A DNA stretch of 64,000 nucleotides from Candidatus Leptofilum proximum. GTDB taxonomy: Bacteria; Chloroflexota; Anaerolineae; Promineifilales; Promineifilaceae. The notes beneath the pieces were generated by a model that saw only the letters and a program-made list of their open reading frames with translations, was not told the origin of the DNA and did not search any database. The DNA lies in NCBI GenBank assembly GCA_016710325.1, contig JADJXK010000001.1, positions 496,001-560,000 on the forward strand, in the 5' to 3' direction. Shown here one piece after another: positions 31,756 to 40,456 of this stretch (within the stretch, counting starts at the first letter, position 1; each line of letters starts with the position of its first letter). The position numbers and the translations under genes were made by a program.

Positions 31756-33819
31756 TTATTGATCAGAAACCGGCACACCCCACAGCTGCAGCGTCTCATC
31801 GTGGCCACAAGTTGCCAGCAATGTATTGTCGGCGTTAAACGCCATACTGAAAATGGCATTTCCCTCAACTCCAGCGTCAAGGGCCCCCAGCGCCGTTCCA
31901 GTCGCCATATCCCAGAACATGAAGGTGTGGTTATCACCGCCAGTAACAATCAGTTGCCCATCCGTACTGAAAGACGCACTGCCAGCAGCTTCTTCAAATA
32001 GGTAAAGCTGGCCCCCACTGGCCACATCCCATAGGACTGCTTCCCATAGTTCAGCATTCTCATCGTAGCTTACTGATAATAGGCGGGTACCATCTGGGCT
32101 GAAAGCTACACTCAACATGTGGGCTGGGCTTTCATGCAGTTCTATGAATAAGTCGCCTGTGGACACTTGCCATAAGCTGATAGTTTCGCCCGAAGTGGCA
32201 GCCAACAAGGTTCCATCAGGGCTAAACGCTACATCCTTAATAAATGAAGGCAGGGGGATGTCTTGCAGTAATGTGCCTGAAGCTACATCCCATACCTTCA
32301 CAAAGGCCGTTCCTGGCCTGTCAAAAACGCAGCCAGTACCGGCCGCAACCAACGTACCATCGGAGCTGAGCGCTACCCCTCCTACCTCTTCTTCAAAATC
32401 ATCAAGCAGTTGCCACAACAAATCCCCACTGGCCATGTCCCAGACACGAACCTGTCCTAATGTTGATGCTGCCAGAAAAGTTGCACCCCTGTCGAATGTT
32501 ATTTCTCTCACCCGGGGGAGTCTTGTTGCAAGGATAGTGGGTACCCAGTCATCGGTGAGATTCCACAACGTGATATTGTCGCCGCTTGCCGCCAGCCATT
32601 GACCGTCGGGGCTGAAGACGGCCTTGCAGACAGTCCCCTGGTCAATTGCAGCCAACTCTTCGAGCCGGTCCAGGTTATCAGGTGTGATCGGCTCTACGGC
32701 CGGGAGCGCCGTGATCGGGAGCGGCAGCATTGTCGTTTCTGCCGGCGTTGGCATCGGCGTGGGTGCAATGACACCGTACACGCCCCATACAATCCCCTCC
32801 ACACTGTTCACATACGCTTCGGTCAGGAATTGGGCATAATCCTGACGATTTTGCAAGTAGTAACCCCAAAACGCGGTCATCAATTGTTCTCGTGTGCGAA
32901 GGTGAGGAAGAAGAAGATAACCATGATCGCCGTCCTTGAAGCTGATCAGATAACGTTCTGGCGATCCCAAATGCTGGTAAATAAAGGAAATCTCCCCATC
33001 TTCGTAAAATTCGGAATGGACGCCGGCCAAAAGCAGCACCGGTACATTCACAGATTGCAGCCCACGCTCCCCATAGATGGGGGCAAAAGCTGGTGACATG
33101 AGCGCCACTGCGCGAATGCGCGGATCAGTTGGGATGTAATTCAACCCATTTTCATCCACTATCCCCACCTCTTCCATCAGCGCCCGGCTCCTTTCTGGGA
33201 CTGATGGATCTGGAGGGCACAGGTAGGTGTTTGGATGGGCCGCACACCAGGTGCTGGCATTATCAAAGTCCAGGTGAGCGCCACCCATCTGCATGGTAGT
33301 GGCCGTGCCTAACGACATGCCCATGACGCCCAGCTTTTCCATAGCCAACACTCCGGCGAAATCATTTTCAGCCAGGTAATCTAACTGGTCAATAACAGAC
33401 AAGATATCCAACGGCCGATCCGTAAATGCCTCAGCATGATCTACATCGTTATGATCCACACCAACAACCACTATTCCATATGAAGCCAGATGCGAGGCTA
33501 AGTAGCTATGGGAGTTGCGGTCATTGTGGATCTCATAGGCTGCGCCATGTGAGTAGATAACCACAGGATACGGGGCACCACTTAAATCGGGGGGTGCGTC
33601 CCCGGTATTGTCTTTGGCTGGATACCACATTTTGATCATCATTTCTTGCGAATCCCGAGCATCGTCAACAAACATTATATCGCTTGTGCCAACGACATAT
33701 GGTCCCACCTCGGTGAGAGATTCGGCCGTAACGGTCGCGGTAGGGGCTGTTCCGGCTTCTGCACATGCCACCATCCCCAGGCAGAATAATAAACAGGCGA
33801 GACAAAAAGTGGTACGCAT
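31756..33819 (-). CDS. Lipoprotein with alpha/beta hydrolase and WD40 domains
   Basis: 687 residues. Lipoprotein signal peptide (CLACLLFCLGMVAC, with lipobox GMVAC at about 15-19). Residues 40-345 are an alpha/beta hydrolase of the PAF-acetylhydrolase/dienelactone type: VVIYSHGAAYEIHND, nucleophile Ser in VMGMSLGTATTM, and FKDGDHGYLLLP with the His. A Pro/Thr linker (350-380) leads to WD40-type repeats (VFSPDGQWLAASGDNITLWN; VAFSPDGTLLAATSGETISLWQ; VAFSPDGTRLLSVS; MAFNADNTLLATCGHDETLQLWG). Anchored outside the membrane. Fusion of a hydrolase with a propeller is uncommon; the propeller could bind a polymer or partner. Confidence 0.8.
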   Translation of the reverse strand: MRTTFCLACLLFCLGMVACAEAGTAPTATVTAESLTEVGPYVVGTSDIMFVDDARDSQEMMIKMWYPAKDNTGDAPPDLSGAPYPVVIYSHGAAYEIHNDRNSHSYLASHLASYGIVVVGVDHNDVDHAEAFTDRPLDILSVIDQLDYLAENDFAGVLAMEKLGVMGMSLGTATTMQMGGAHLDFDNASTWCAAHPNTYLCPPDPSVPERSRALMEEVGIVDENGLNYIPTDPRIRAVALMSPAFAPIYGERGLQSVNVPVLLLAGVHSEFYEDGEISFIYQHLGSPERYLISFKDGDHGYLLLPHLRTREQLMTAFWGYYLQNRQDYAQFLTEAYVNSVEGIVWGVYGVIAPTPMPTPAETTMLPLPITALPAVEPITPDNLDRLEELAAIDQGTVCKAVFSPDGQWLAASGDNITLWNLTDDWVPTILATRLPRVREITFDRGATFLAASTLGQVRVWDMASGDLLWQLLDDFEEEVGGVALSSDGTLVAAGTGCVFDRPGTAFVKVWDVASGTLLQDIPLPSFIKDVAFSPDGTLLAATSGETISLWQVSTGDLFIELHESPAHMLSVAFSPDGTRLLSVSYDENAELWEAVLWDVASGGQLYLFEEAAGSASFSTDGQLIVTGGDNHTFMFWDMATGTALGALDAGVEGNAIFSMAFNADNTLLATCGHDETLQLWGVPVSDQ

Positions 33820-34188
33820 ATTAACCTCCCCTTATTCATCTGGTATATGGTTGGCAGGCATATCCCACCTGGAATAATAAGACACCAAAGGGGACCTGTC
33901 TAACAATCAGTGAGCCAGAATCAGGAATTATTCAAACCTTTCGTTTGTTGAGGCCATCACGGAAAATCGCAGCAAACCGGCTGCCCTGGCCTGTTCTTTG
34001 AGTGCAAGCAACCGGGGCGGCAACATGGGTCGAACGACTCTACAAATTTCTTGTACTCCCAGCCAAATATGTTAACAAGTGACAAACATCATCAAAATTG
34101 GGTAAGGTTTATCCGGTTTTCTGCCAGGCATGGTTTAAGCAAACCGAAACAAGTTTTCGGAATTTATTAATAGTGGCATTATTGAGAG
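33820..34188. other. Gene-free region upstream of a transposase remnant
   Basis: About 370 bases without an open frame, RNA gene or clear promoter. AT-richer than the flanks (for example near 34150-34200), which fits past mobile-element activity next to the remnant at 34189. Confidence 0.35.
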
Positions 34189-34366
34189 ATGCCTAAAAAA
34201 AATTGACTACACTTTAACAACTGAATTACTCGCGATAATCGAACAAGCCATCAAAAACCTTGATGACCTCCGCATTCACCAACGGGCAACCATTATTCGG
34301 ATGCTGCATTTAGGACAAAAGCCGCAGGAGATCGCTAAACTCCCGCCGCCTACTTTGCGAATTTGA
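34189..34366 (+). pseudogene. Transposase remnant (N-terminal helix-turn-helix part)
   Basis: An ATG (34189) followed by a run of eight A bases; in frame it stops after MPKKN, but one base shift gives KIDYTLTTELLAIIEQAIKN, then LDDLRIHQRATIIRMLHLGQ and KPQEIAKLPPPTLRI before a stop at 34366. The HQRATIIRMLHLGQKPQEIAKL segment resembles the N-terminal helix-turn-helix of IS630-type transposases. The catalytic part is missing. Indicates a decayed insertion; family assignment is tentative. Confidence 0.5.
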
Positions 34367-34530
34367 ATCAGCGAATTTTAGCATAACCTCACCAACAACG
34401 GCCGTTTCCATTTCCAACCACGGATAACGCGAGTGATAAGAGGAACGGCCGTACCTGCTCTGAAGAACTTTCTGCCAATTACCTAAAACCTTTGCTGGAG
34501 CAATATCCTCTCAGCATGAATAGCCAATCC

Positions 34531-34560
34531 TTTACAAAAAGGTACAATCTGCACTATATT
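34531..34560 (+). promoter_or_regulatory. Promoter for the M23/glycosidase gene
   Basis: TTTACA (34531-34536), 18-base spacer, TATATT (34555-34560); an alternative TACAAT is at 34543. The start codon at 34605 has AAGGAG 8 bases upstream. Confidence 0.5.
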
Positions 34561-34604
34561 TGCACTACTGCTTGGCAAAACCAGTCCAGAACAAGGAGTG
34601 TCGT

Positions 34605-37043
34605 ATGAGTGATTTTAAATTCGAAGCCTGGCCCACCGAATACCGCCAAATCAACCAATATTTTGGGCAAAATCCACACAATTACGCCCAGTTTGGCCTG
34701 CCTGGCCATGAAGGGCTGGACCTGATGGCTCCAACCGGCAGCAAGATTTTTGCCGTGGCCCCAGGTACCGTGCGGGTGGTCAACACTTCAGCCACTAACC
34801 ACAACTACGGTATTCATGTACGGGTAGATCACGCCGACGGCTGGCAAACGATCTACGGCCATATGCAGCAGGCCACCGTGCGGGTGGGCCAGCCCGTAAA
34901 GGCCGGTGATCAGCTCGGGCTGGCCGACAACACGGGCAACAGCTTCGGCTCCCATCTGCACCTGACGCTCAAACGACAAAATGGGAGCTACACGGACAGC
35001 AGCGGCACCAAATGGCCCTACAACATCTTTGATCCCACTCCTTACTTGCTGCCACTGATGGGCTGGCAGCGCCCGGCTGGCCCCTACACCGATGGCTGGG
35101 CCTATACCGATGGCATCATCGTGGTGGGCGAACTGGCGCAGGTAAACAGCGGAGGCATTAACTTGCGCGAAAGCGCCAGCGTGGTGGGCAAACTGATTGA
35201 TCTGGTCCCCGGTGGCACCATCATCATCGTGAGCGGCGCGCCCCGCGGGCAGTACACACCGGTCAAAGTGGCCAGTGCCTCCCTGAAGAATGTGCCCGCA
35301 CCGCCGCCACCCACGCCAGCACCCCCTCCTTCTCCCACCGAAAACCTGGTGAACGGCTGGGCCTTTACCACCTACATCACCCGCAGCGGCAGCCAGGCCA
35401 TTGTGGGCGAGTTTGGCATCAATTTACGCGCCGCCCCCAGCCGTACGGCCACCAACATGGGGCTGGTGAAGGGAGGCAGCACGCTGACCATCACCGGCTC
35501 GCCCCAGGGTGAGTACACGCCGGTCCGTGCCCGACGGGCCGATTTTTCCGGCCCCATCAACATTCCTGATGAGGTGGCGCCGCCTGTCACCCCTGGACCA
35601 CAGCCGGAGCCCGAACCAACTACCCCACCCCCGGTGGACGCCATTTTGGGCTGGGCCTACACGCAAAACCTGACGATAAACGGCCGTCAAGTCACCTCCG
35701 GCCGTTTTGGCACCAATTTACGGGCAGCACCCGTGCGCGGCGGCAGCAAGCTCGGTTTGTTTGTCGAAGGCGGTACGGGCACCATTGCGGGCCAATCCAG
35801 TGGTGAATACACACCCGTTTACGTTTCCCGCAGCAGCCTGCGCAACATCACGTCCCCCCTGCCGCCCATCACCCAACCCACCCCGCTGCCCGGCGATACC
35901 ACCCCGGTTCCCACGCCGCAGCCCACGGCCGATACCACCCCCGGCTGGGCTTTTACGGCGGCCATTACCATTTCCGGCGGCATGGCCACAGCCGGGCAGT
36001 ACGGCATTAACCTGCGCAAAGCGCCGCAGCGTGATGCCGAAAAGGTGGGTTTTGTTCCCGGTAACGCCAGCATGATTGTGACCGGCGCCCCGCAGGGTGA
36101 ATACACGCCGGTGCGCGTTGACGACAACATTTTGCAAGAAAAAGTCACTGCCCCTGCACCTGTCATCGACACCATTACTCCGCCGGATGAGGCCATCGAC
36201 CCGGAACCACCAGTGTTGGGCAGCGCCCGGATTGGCCTGCATGCCTCGGCCGATCCCGGCATTTCGCAGGCTGAGATTGAAGAGTTTGCCGATATGCGCC
36301 CTGGCATGATCAAAGTGCTGTCTTTCCATGAACCAACGGCCGTACAAAAACTGTCTAAAGCCCACCCCGATGCCCGCTGGGTGGTGCGCGCCTTCCTCGA
36401 TTTTCGTTCACCCAACGGGGTGCGCAATATCAGCCCCGGCCAGTTTGTCAACGACACTATCAACGATGTGCGCCGCACCCTGGAAATGATTGGCTCCGGC
36501 AAAGACGTGGTGATCGAACTGCACAACGAGCCAAACCTGGTGCCAGAAGGCCTCAGCGGCGCCTGGCACGATGGCGCCAGCTTCGCCCAATGGTGGCTGG
36601 AAGTGCTGCGCCTCTACCGGCAGGCCATGCCCGGCCGAAAATTTATTTACCCTGGACTGTCGCCGGGATCGTCCGTTTCTGGCATCAAGCAAGATCACAT
36701 CCAGTTTATCGAAGCCAGCCGCGCCGCTGTGGAAGCGGCCGACGGATTGGCCATCCACACCTACTGGTCCAACGTCTACCCGATGCAGCTGGCACTGAAC
36801 GTGCTGGATGATTACATCAGCCGCTTCCGCTACAAGCCCATCTGGGTAACCGAAGCCAGCAACAATAAGGCGGGCACGCCCGTCTACCAGAAGGCCCAAC
36901 AGTACCTGGACTTTTGGAAAGAGATTCAAAAACGGCCGACCGTGCAAGGCGTCACTTACTTTGTGGCTTCAGCCAGCGATCCAGCCTTCAAAGAAGAGGT
37001 ATGGGTGGGCAACGACATCGGCAAGCGGATCGGCCGTCGCTAA
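34605..37043 (+). CDS. M23 peptidase, four SH3-like repeats and a glycosidase-like domain
   Basis: 812 residues. Residues 1-150: LytM/M23 metallopeptidase with HEGLD (H35, D39), YGHM (H86) and HLHL (H117, H119), all zinc/catalytic positions. Residues about 165-228, 251-317, 349-413 and 447-512: four bacterial SH3-like repeats sharing GWAFT..., GINLRxAP and PQGEYTPV, joined by Pro-rich linkers. Residues 540-812: a TIM-barrel glycosidase-like domain with ELHNEPN (E642) and WVTEAS (E750) as acid and nucleophile candidates. This suggests a peptidoglycan or exopolysaccharide-degrading multidomain enzyme. No signal peptide is visible at the chosen start, which is strange for such a protein. Confidence 0.8.
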   Translation: MSDFKFEAWPTEYRQINQYFGQNPHNYAQFGLPGHEGLDLMAPTGSKIFAVAPGTVRVVNTSATNHNYGIHVRVDHADGWQTIYGHMQQATVRVGQPVKAGDQLGLADNTGNSFGSHLHLTLKRQNGSYTDSSGTKWPYNIFDPTPYLLPLMGWQRPAGPYTDGWAYTDGIIVVGELAQVNSGGINLRESASVVGKLIDLVPGGTIIIVSGAPRGQYTPVKVASASLKNVPAPPPPTPAPPPSPTENLVNGWAFTTYITRSGSQAIVGEFGINLRAAPSRTATNMGLVKGGSTLTITGSPQGEYTPVRARRADFSGPINIPDEVAPPVTPGPQPEPEPTTPPPVDAILGWAYTQNLTINGRQVTSGRFGTNLRAAPVRGGSKLGLFVEGGTGTIAGQSSGEYTPVYVSRSSLRNITSPLPPITQPTPLPGDTTPVPTPQPTADTTPGWAFTAAITISGGMATAGQYGINLRKAPQRDAEKVGFVPGNASMIVTGAPQGEYTPVRVDDNILQEKVTAPAPVIDTITPPDEAIDPEPPVLGSARIGLHASADPGISQAEIEEFADMRPGMIKVLSFHEPTAVQKLSKAHPDARWVVRAFLDFRSPNGVRNISPGQFVNDTINDVRRTLEMIGSGKDVVIELHNEPNLVPEGLSGAWHDGASFAQWWLEVLRLYRQAMPGRKFIYPGLSPGSSVSGIKQDHIQFIEASRAAVEAADGLAIHTYWSNVYPMQLALNVLDDYISRFRYKPIWVTEASNNKAGTPVYQKAQQYLDFWKEIQKRPTVQGVTYFVASASDPAFKEEVWVGNDIGKRIGRR

Positions 37044-37046
37044 AAA

Positions 37047-37081
37047 GAGATTGGTCTAATTTTTGAAATTGGACCAATCTG
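37047..37081. terminator. Hairpin after the M23/glycosidase gene
   Basis: AGATTGGTC and GGACCAATCT flank a 14-base AT-rich loop. Related to the AGATTGG/CCAATCT arms seen at 31418 and 43084. Lies 5-10 bases past the stop codon. Confidence 0.5.
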
Positions 37082-37094
37082 AGGACATTCACGC

Positions 37095-37352
37095 ATGGAA
37101 ATTTTCCTTCCGGCTGCCGCAGCGATCCTCATCGTTGTTGTTGTGGGCTCCCTGCGGCGGAGCCGACCCCAGGTAAGCTGCCCCCAATGCCGCAGCCAGC
37201 TGCTGCGCCAGTTGGATCAGCAGCTGGAAAAAATCCAGCAAGACAGCACGATGGGTTATGCGGTTAAGCTGGATGTGAAGCTGATCATGAAAACCACATA
37301 CCGCTGCCAAAATTGTGGCCACACCTGGACGGTCACCGCCCCCGAAAGTTAA
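37095..37352 (+). CDS. Small membrane-anchored zinc-ribbon protein
   Basis: 85 residues. One N-terminal membrane helix (IFLPAAAAILIVVVVGSL), then CPQCRSQ and YRCQNCGHTW, a pair of CxxC knuckles about 40 residues apart, consistent with a zinc ribbon. Function unknown. Spaced 51 bases from the glycosidase gene. Confidence 0.65.
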   Translation: MEIFLPAAAAILIVVVVGSLRRSRPQVSCPQCRSQLLRQLDQQLEKIQQDSTMGYAVKLDVKLIMKTTYRCQNCGHTWTVTAPES

Positions 37353-37405
37353 TTTTGAACCGCAGAGTGTCTGGTCTCTGTGGTGACACATTTTAGGAGA
37401 CAACT

Positions 37406-38269
37406 TTGAAATTAGTGCGCTATGAACACAACGGCCGTTCCCCCCAGGTCGGCCTCGTCATCGAAAACCGTGTGATTGATTTGTCGGCCGTCGTGCCCTC
37501 AATGCATGCTTTGATCACCCTCAGCGCCGATGGCCTGGCCGTGATCCGCCAGCAAGCCGCCACGGGCCACGGCATTCCGCTGGAAGAAGTGAAGCTTCAT
37601 GCCCCATTGCAGCCCCGGCGCAACGTGATGTGCCTCGGGCTGAACTACGCCGAGCACGCCCGCGAATCGCTGACGGCCCAGGGCAAGGTGGTGGATTTGC
37701 CCGAGCTGCCCATTGTGTTTACCAAGGCAACTACGGCCGTTTCCGGCCCCACCGATCCCATTCCGTTTGATCCGCAGGTCTCCGACAAAATTGACTGGGA
37801 GGTGGAGCTCGCCGTCATCATCGGCAAGCAGGGCAAAAATATCCCCGCCGAGCAGGCGATGGAGTACGTCTTTGGCTATACGGTACTCAATGACATCAGC
37901 GCACGCGACCTGCAGCGCCAGGGCAAGCAGTTTTTTAAGGGCAAGAGCCTGGACGGCAGCTGCCCCATCGGTCCGTGGATTGTGACGGCCGATGAACTGC
38001 CCGAACCACACAACCTGGACATTCGCTGCCTGGTCAACGGCTTGGAAAAGCAGGCCAGCAACACCCGCTACATGATCTTCGACATTCCCACCATCATCGC
38101 CTACCTTTCGCGCGGTATGACGCTGCTGCCCGGCGATGTCATCGCCACCGGCACCCCGGACGGCGTTGGCTTTGCCCGCACCCCGCCGGAGTTCTTGCGC
38201 CCGGGCGACGTGGTGACCTCCTGCGTGGCAGGCATTGGCGAGATTCGCAACGTGGTAACGGCCGTCTAG
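37406..38269 (+). CDS. Fumarylacetoacetate hydrolase family protein
   Basis: 287 residues from a TTG with TAGGAGACAAC upstream, the correct spacing for a TTG start. FAH-fold motifs: NYAEHARES (start of domain), PIVFTKATTAVSGPTDPI, IDWEVELAVIIGKQGKNI with the metal-binding Glu pair, and GTPDGVGFAR. Members hydrolyse or decarboxylate acylpyruvates and 2-oxo-diene acids in aromatic or sugar-acid breakdown; the substrate is not evident. Metal-dependent, cytosolic. Confidence 0.87.
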   Translation: MKLVRYEHNGRSPQVGLVIENRVIDLSAVVPSMHALITLSADGLAVIRQQAATGHGIPLEEVKLHAPLQPRRNVMCLGLNYAEHARESLTAQGKVVDLPELPIVFTKATTAVSGPTDPIPFDPQVSDKIDWEVELAVIIGKQGKNIPAEQAMEYVFGYTVLNDISARDLQRQGKQFFKGKSLDGSCPIGPWIVTADELPEPHNLDIRCLVNGLEKQASNTRYMIFDIPTIIAYLSRGMTLLPGDVIATGTPDGVGFARTPPEFLRPGDVVTSCVAGIGEIRNVVTAV

Positions 38270-38326
38270 CGACCCAGCTATCCCTCAACTGCATATTCCC
38301 TCTTACAACTGCCTGAAATTTGGTGA

Positions 38327-38398
38327 TTGACAGAGACGGCCGTCTCATGTTAAAGTATCTCCCATCGCTAAAATATTTTTTAACGATGAACATTCATC
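38327..38398 (+). promoter_or_regulatory. Promoter with operator palindromes for the ArsR-like regulator/MFS operon
   Basis: TTGACA (38327-38332), then the perfect 14-base palindrome GAGACGGCCGTCTC (38333-38346) filling the spacer, then ATGTTAAAGT (TAAAGT at 38351-38356, spacer 18, with an extended TG). A second perfect inverted repeat, GATGAACATTCATC (38385-38398), lies 24 bases before the ATG and resembles ArsR/SmtB operators. Both sites could be bound by the regulator encoded directly downstream (inference). Confidence 0.55.
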
Positions 38399-38421
38399 TA
38401 CCGTAACAGGGTATTTTTCCG

Positions 38422-39051
38422 ATGGAACAATTTCAACTTCAAGAAGTTTTAGTCATAACCGATCTCGAATCCTTGCGCGTCATCGCCGACCCGCTCCGCA
38501 CGCAAATCGTGGAGATCCTCATCTTCCAGCCAGCCACGGTAAAACAGGTAGCCGACAAGCTGGGCCTGGCGCCGAGCAAACTCTACTACCACTTCAACAT
38601 GCTGGAACAAGCGGGGTTTATCGTGATGGTGGAAACGCGCATGGTGGCCAACATGCAGGAAAAATATTACCGGGCCGTGGCCTACGCCTTCGAACTGGAC
38701 CAATCCCTCCTCACCTTTCACACCGACGAAGGTCGTGATTCGGTCAACACCTTGCTCAACAACATCCTGGACACCACCAAGGAAGACATTTTCCGCAGCT
38801 TCCAGGCGCGGCTGCTGGCCCTGGACAAAGGCAGCACCGAAGGGGAAAAACGGTTCATGCTTACCCGCCAGACCAACCAGATTCCGGAAAGCCGGGCCCA
38901 GGAGTTCATGGAAAAGCTGCAGGCCATGCTGGTGGAATTTTCGCAGGAAAAACCAGCAGAAGAAACGGCCGAACCACTCAAATATTACGTCTTCACCGTC
39001 GCCTTCTACCCGTCAATTTATTACACCGGCGAAGAGCCAGATGAGGTATAG
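38422..39051 (+). CDS. ArsR-like winged-helix transcriptional regulator
   Basis: 209 residues. N-terminal winged helix: LRVIADPLRTQIVEILIFQPATVKQVADKLGLAPSKLYYHFNMLEQAGFI (about 20-69), close to the ArsR/PadR-like group; the rest is helical with no effector motif recognised. No metal-binding Cys pair is visible, so it is not a classic metal sensor. The MFS gene follows 4 bases later and is probably the regulated target, as is the gene itself. Confidence 0.82.
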   Translation: MEQFQLQEVLVITDLESLRVIADPLRTQIVEILIFQPATVKQVADKLGLAPSKLYYHFNMLEQAGFIVMVETRMVANMQEKYYRAVAYAFELDQSLLTFHTDEGRDSVNTLLNNILDTTKEDIFRSFQARLLALDKGSTEGEKRFMLTRQTNQIPESRAQEFMEKLQAMLVEFSQEKPAEETAEPLKYYVFTVAFYPSIYYTGEEPDEV

Positions 39052-39055
39052 AGGA

Positions 39056-40423
39056 ATGACCGCTAAAAATTCTCCCCAGTCGATGCGTACCTTTTTTATC
39101 ATTTGGGGCGGCCAACTGGTCTCAATTATTGGCTCCGGGCTGACCGGCTTTGGCCTGGCCGTTTGGATTTACGAACAAACCGGGCAGGCCACACCCTTTG
39201 CCCTCACCGTCATGTTTGGCAACCTGCCCCAGGTGCTGCTCTCCCCCTTCGCCGGGGCCCTGGTAGACCGCTGGAACCGCCGCCTCGTGATGATTGTGGC
39301 CGACACCGGCAGCGCGCTGATCACCCTGGTCTTTTTTCTGCTGTTGGCCTTTGGCCAGCTAACCATCTGGCAAATTTACCTGGGCGTCATTCTCAGCTCT
39401 GTCCTGGCCAGCTTCCAGGAACCCGCTTACACCGCTTCCATCACCATGCTGGTGCCCAAAAAGGATCTGCCCCGCGCCAACGGCCTGATGCAAATGGGAC
39501 AGGCGCTGCAAATGCTGATCGCCCCGGTGATGGCAGGCGTTTTGTTTATCAGCATCGGCCTGCGTGGCATCATTCTGATCGATGTGGTGACCTTCCTGTT
39601 TGCGGTGGGCGCGCTGCTGTTGGTGCACATTCCCCAACCCAAACGAGACACCCAGGCGGAAACGGCGCAAAGCGGTGGCTCATTGTGGCGTGAAGCTGCT
39701 TTTGGCTGGCACTACCTGCGGGCCCGGCGCGGGCTGTTTGGGCTGCTGCTTTTCTTTGCCCTGGTGAACTTTTTCCTGAATTTTTCGGCCGTTTTACTAG
39801 GACCCATGATCCTGTCATTTGGGTCGGCCGCTGGCCTGGGCACGGCACAAACCGTAGGCGGGGTGGGCATGCTCATTGGCAGCATCGCCATGAGCGCCTG
39901 GGGCGGGCCTAAACGGCGCATCCTGGCGGTCATTGGCTTCATCTTTCTGGCGTCGTGCGGGCTTTTTATCGCCGGGCTGCAATCGTCAGTCTGGGTCATC
40001 TCCGTGGGCATGTTTTTGCTGATGTTTAGCATTCCCTTTGGCTCGGGCACCAGCCAGGCCATCTTCCAGACCAAGGTGGAACCGTCTGTGCAGGGCCGCG
40101 TCTTTTCCATCCGCACTATGATTTCTCGCTCCATGATGCCCCTGGCCTTTTTGCTGGCCGGGCCGCTGGCGGACCAGGTGTTTGAGCCGCTGCTGCGCGA
40201 AGGCGGTGCCCTGGCCAGCACCTGGATTGGCACGCTGGTGGGTGTGGGTCCTGGTCGGGGTATTGGCGCTTTGTACCTGGCTTCGGCCGTGGTGCTGTGG
40301 GTGGCCAGCGCCGCTGCCTGGGCCAACCCTCACATTCGCCACGTGGAAACGGACCTGCCAGATGCGGTCATTGAGCCAGACCATTCTGGGGAAATGGAAG
40401 GGGTGTTGGAAACGGCCGTTTAA
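39056..40423 (+). CDS. MFS transporter
   Basis: 455 residues from ATG 39056 with TAGAGGA upstream, 4 bases after the regulator gene. About 12 hydrophobic segments; MFS loop LVDRWNRRLVMIVADTG between helices 2 and 3 (D-x2-x-R pattern). Drug/metabolite exporter type (MFS_3 family). With an adjacent ArsR-like repressor it probably removes a toxic compound that is the regulator's ligand. Confidence 0.83.
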   Translation: MTAKNSPQSMRTFFIIWGGQLVSIIGSGLTGFGLAVWIYEQTGQATPFALTVMFGNLPQVLLSPFAGALVDRWNRRLVMIVADTGSALITLVFFLLLAFGQLTIWQIYLGVILSSVLASFQEPAYTASITMLVPKKDLPRANGLMQMGQALQMLIAPVMAGVLFISIGLRGIILIDVVTFLFAVGALLLVHIPQPKRDTQAETAQSGGSLWREAAFGWHYLRARRGLFGLLLFFALVNFFLNFSAVLLGPMILSFGSAAGLGTAQTVGGVGMLIGSIAMSAWGGPKRRILAVIGFIFLASCGLFIAGLQSSVWVISVGMFLLMFSIPFGSGTSQAIFQTKVEPSVQGRVFSIRTMISRSMMPLAFLLAGPLADQVFEPLLREGGALASTWIGTLVGVGPGRGIGALYLASAVVLWVASAAAWANPHIRHVETDLPDAVIEPDHSGEMEGVLETAV

Positions 40424-40456
40424 CCATGCAGCCTGGGGTTACGCGTAAGCCCCAGG

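Noticed and set aside
37047..37081. Short hairpins as riboswitches
   Set aside because: The AGATTGG-type hairpins are simple stems without conserved internal loops; they fit a terminator or repeat role better.
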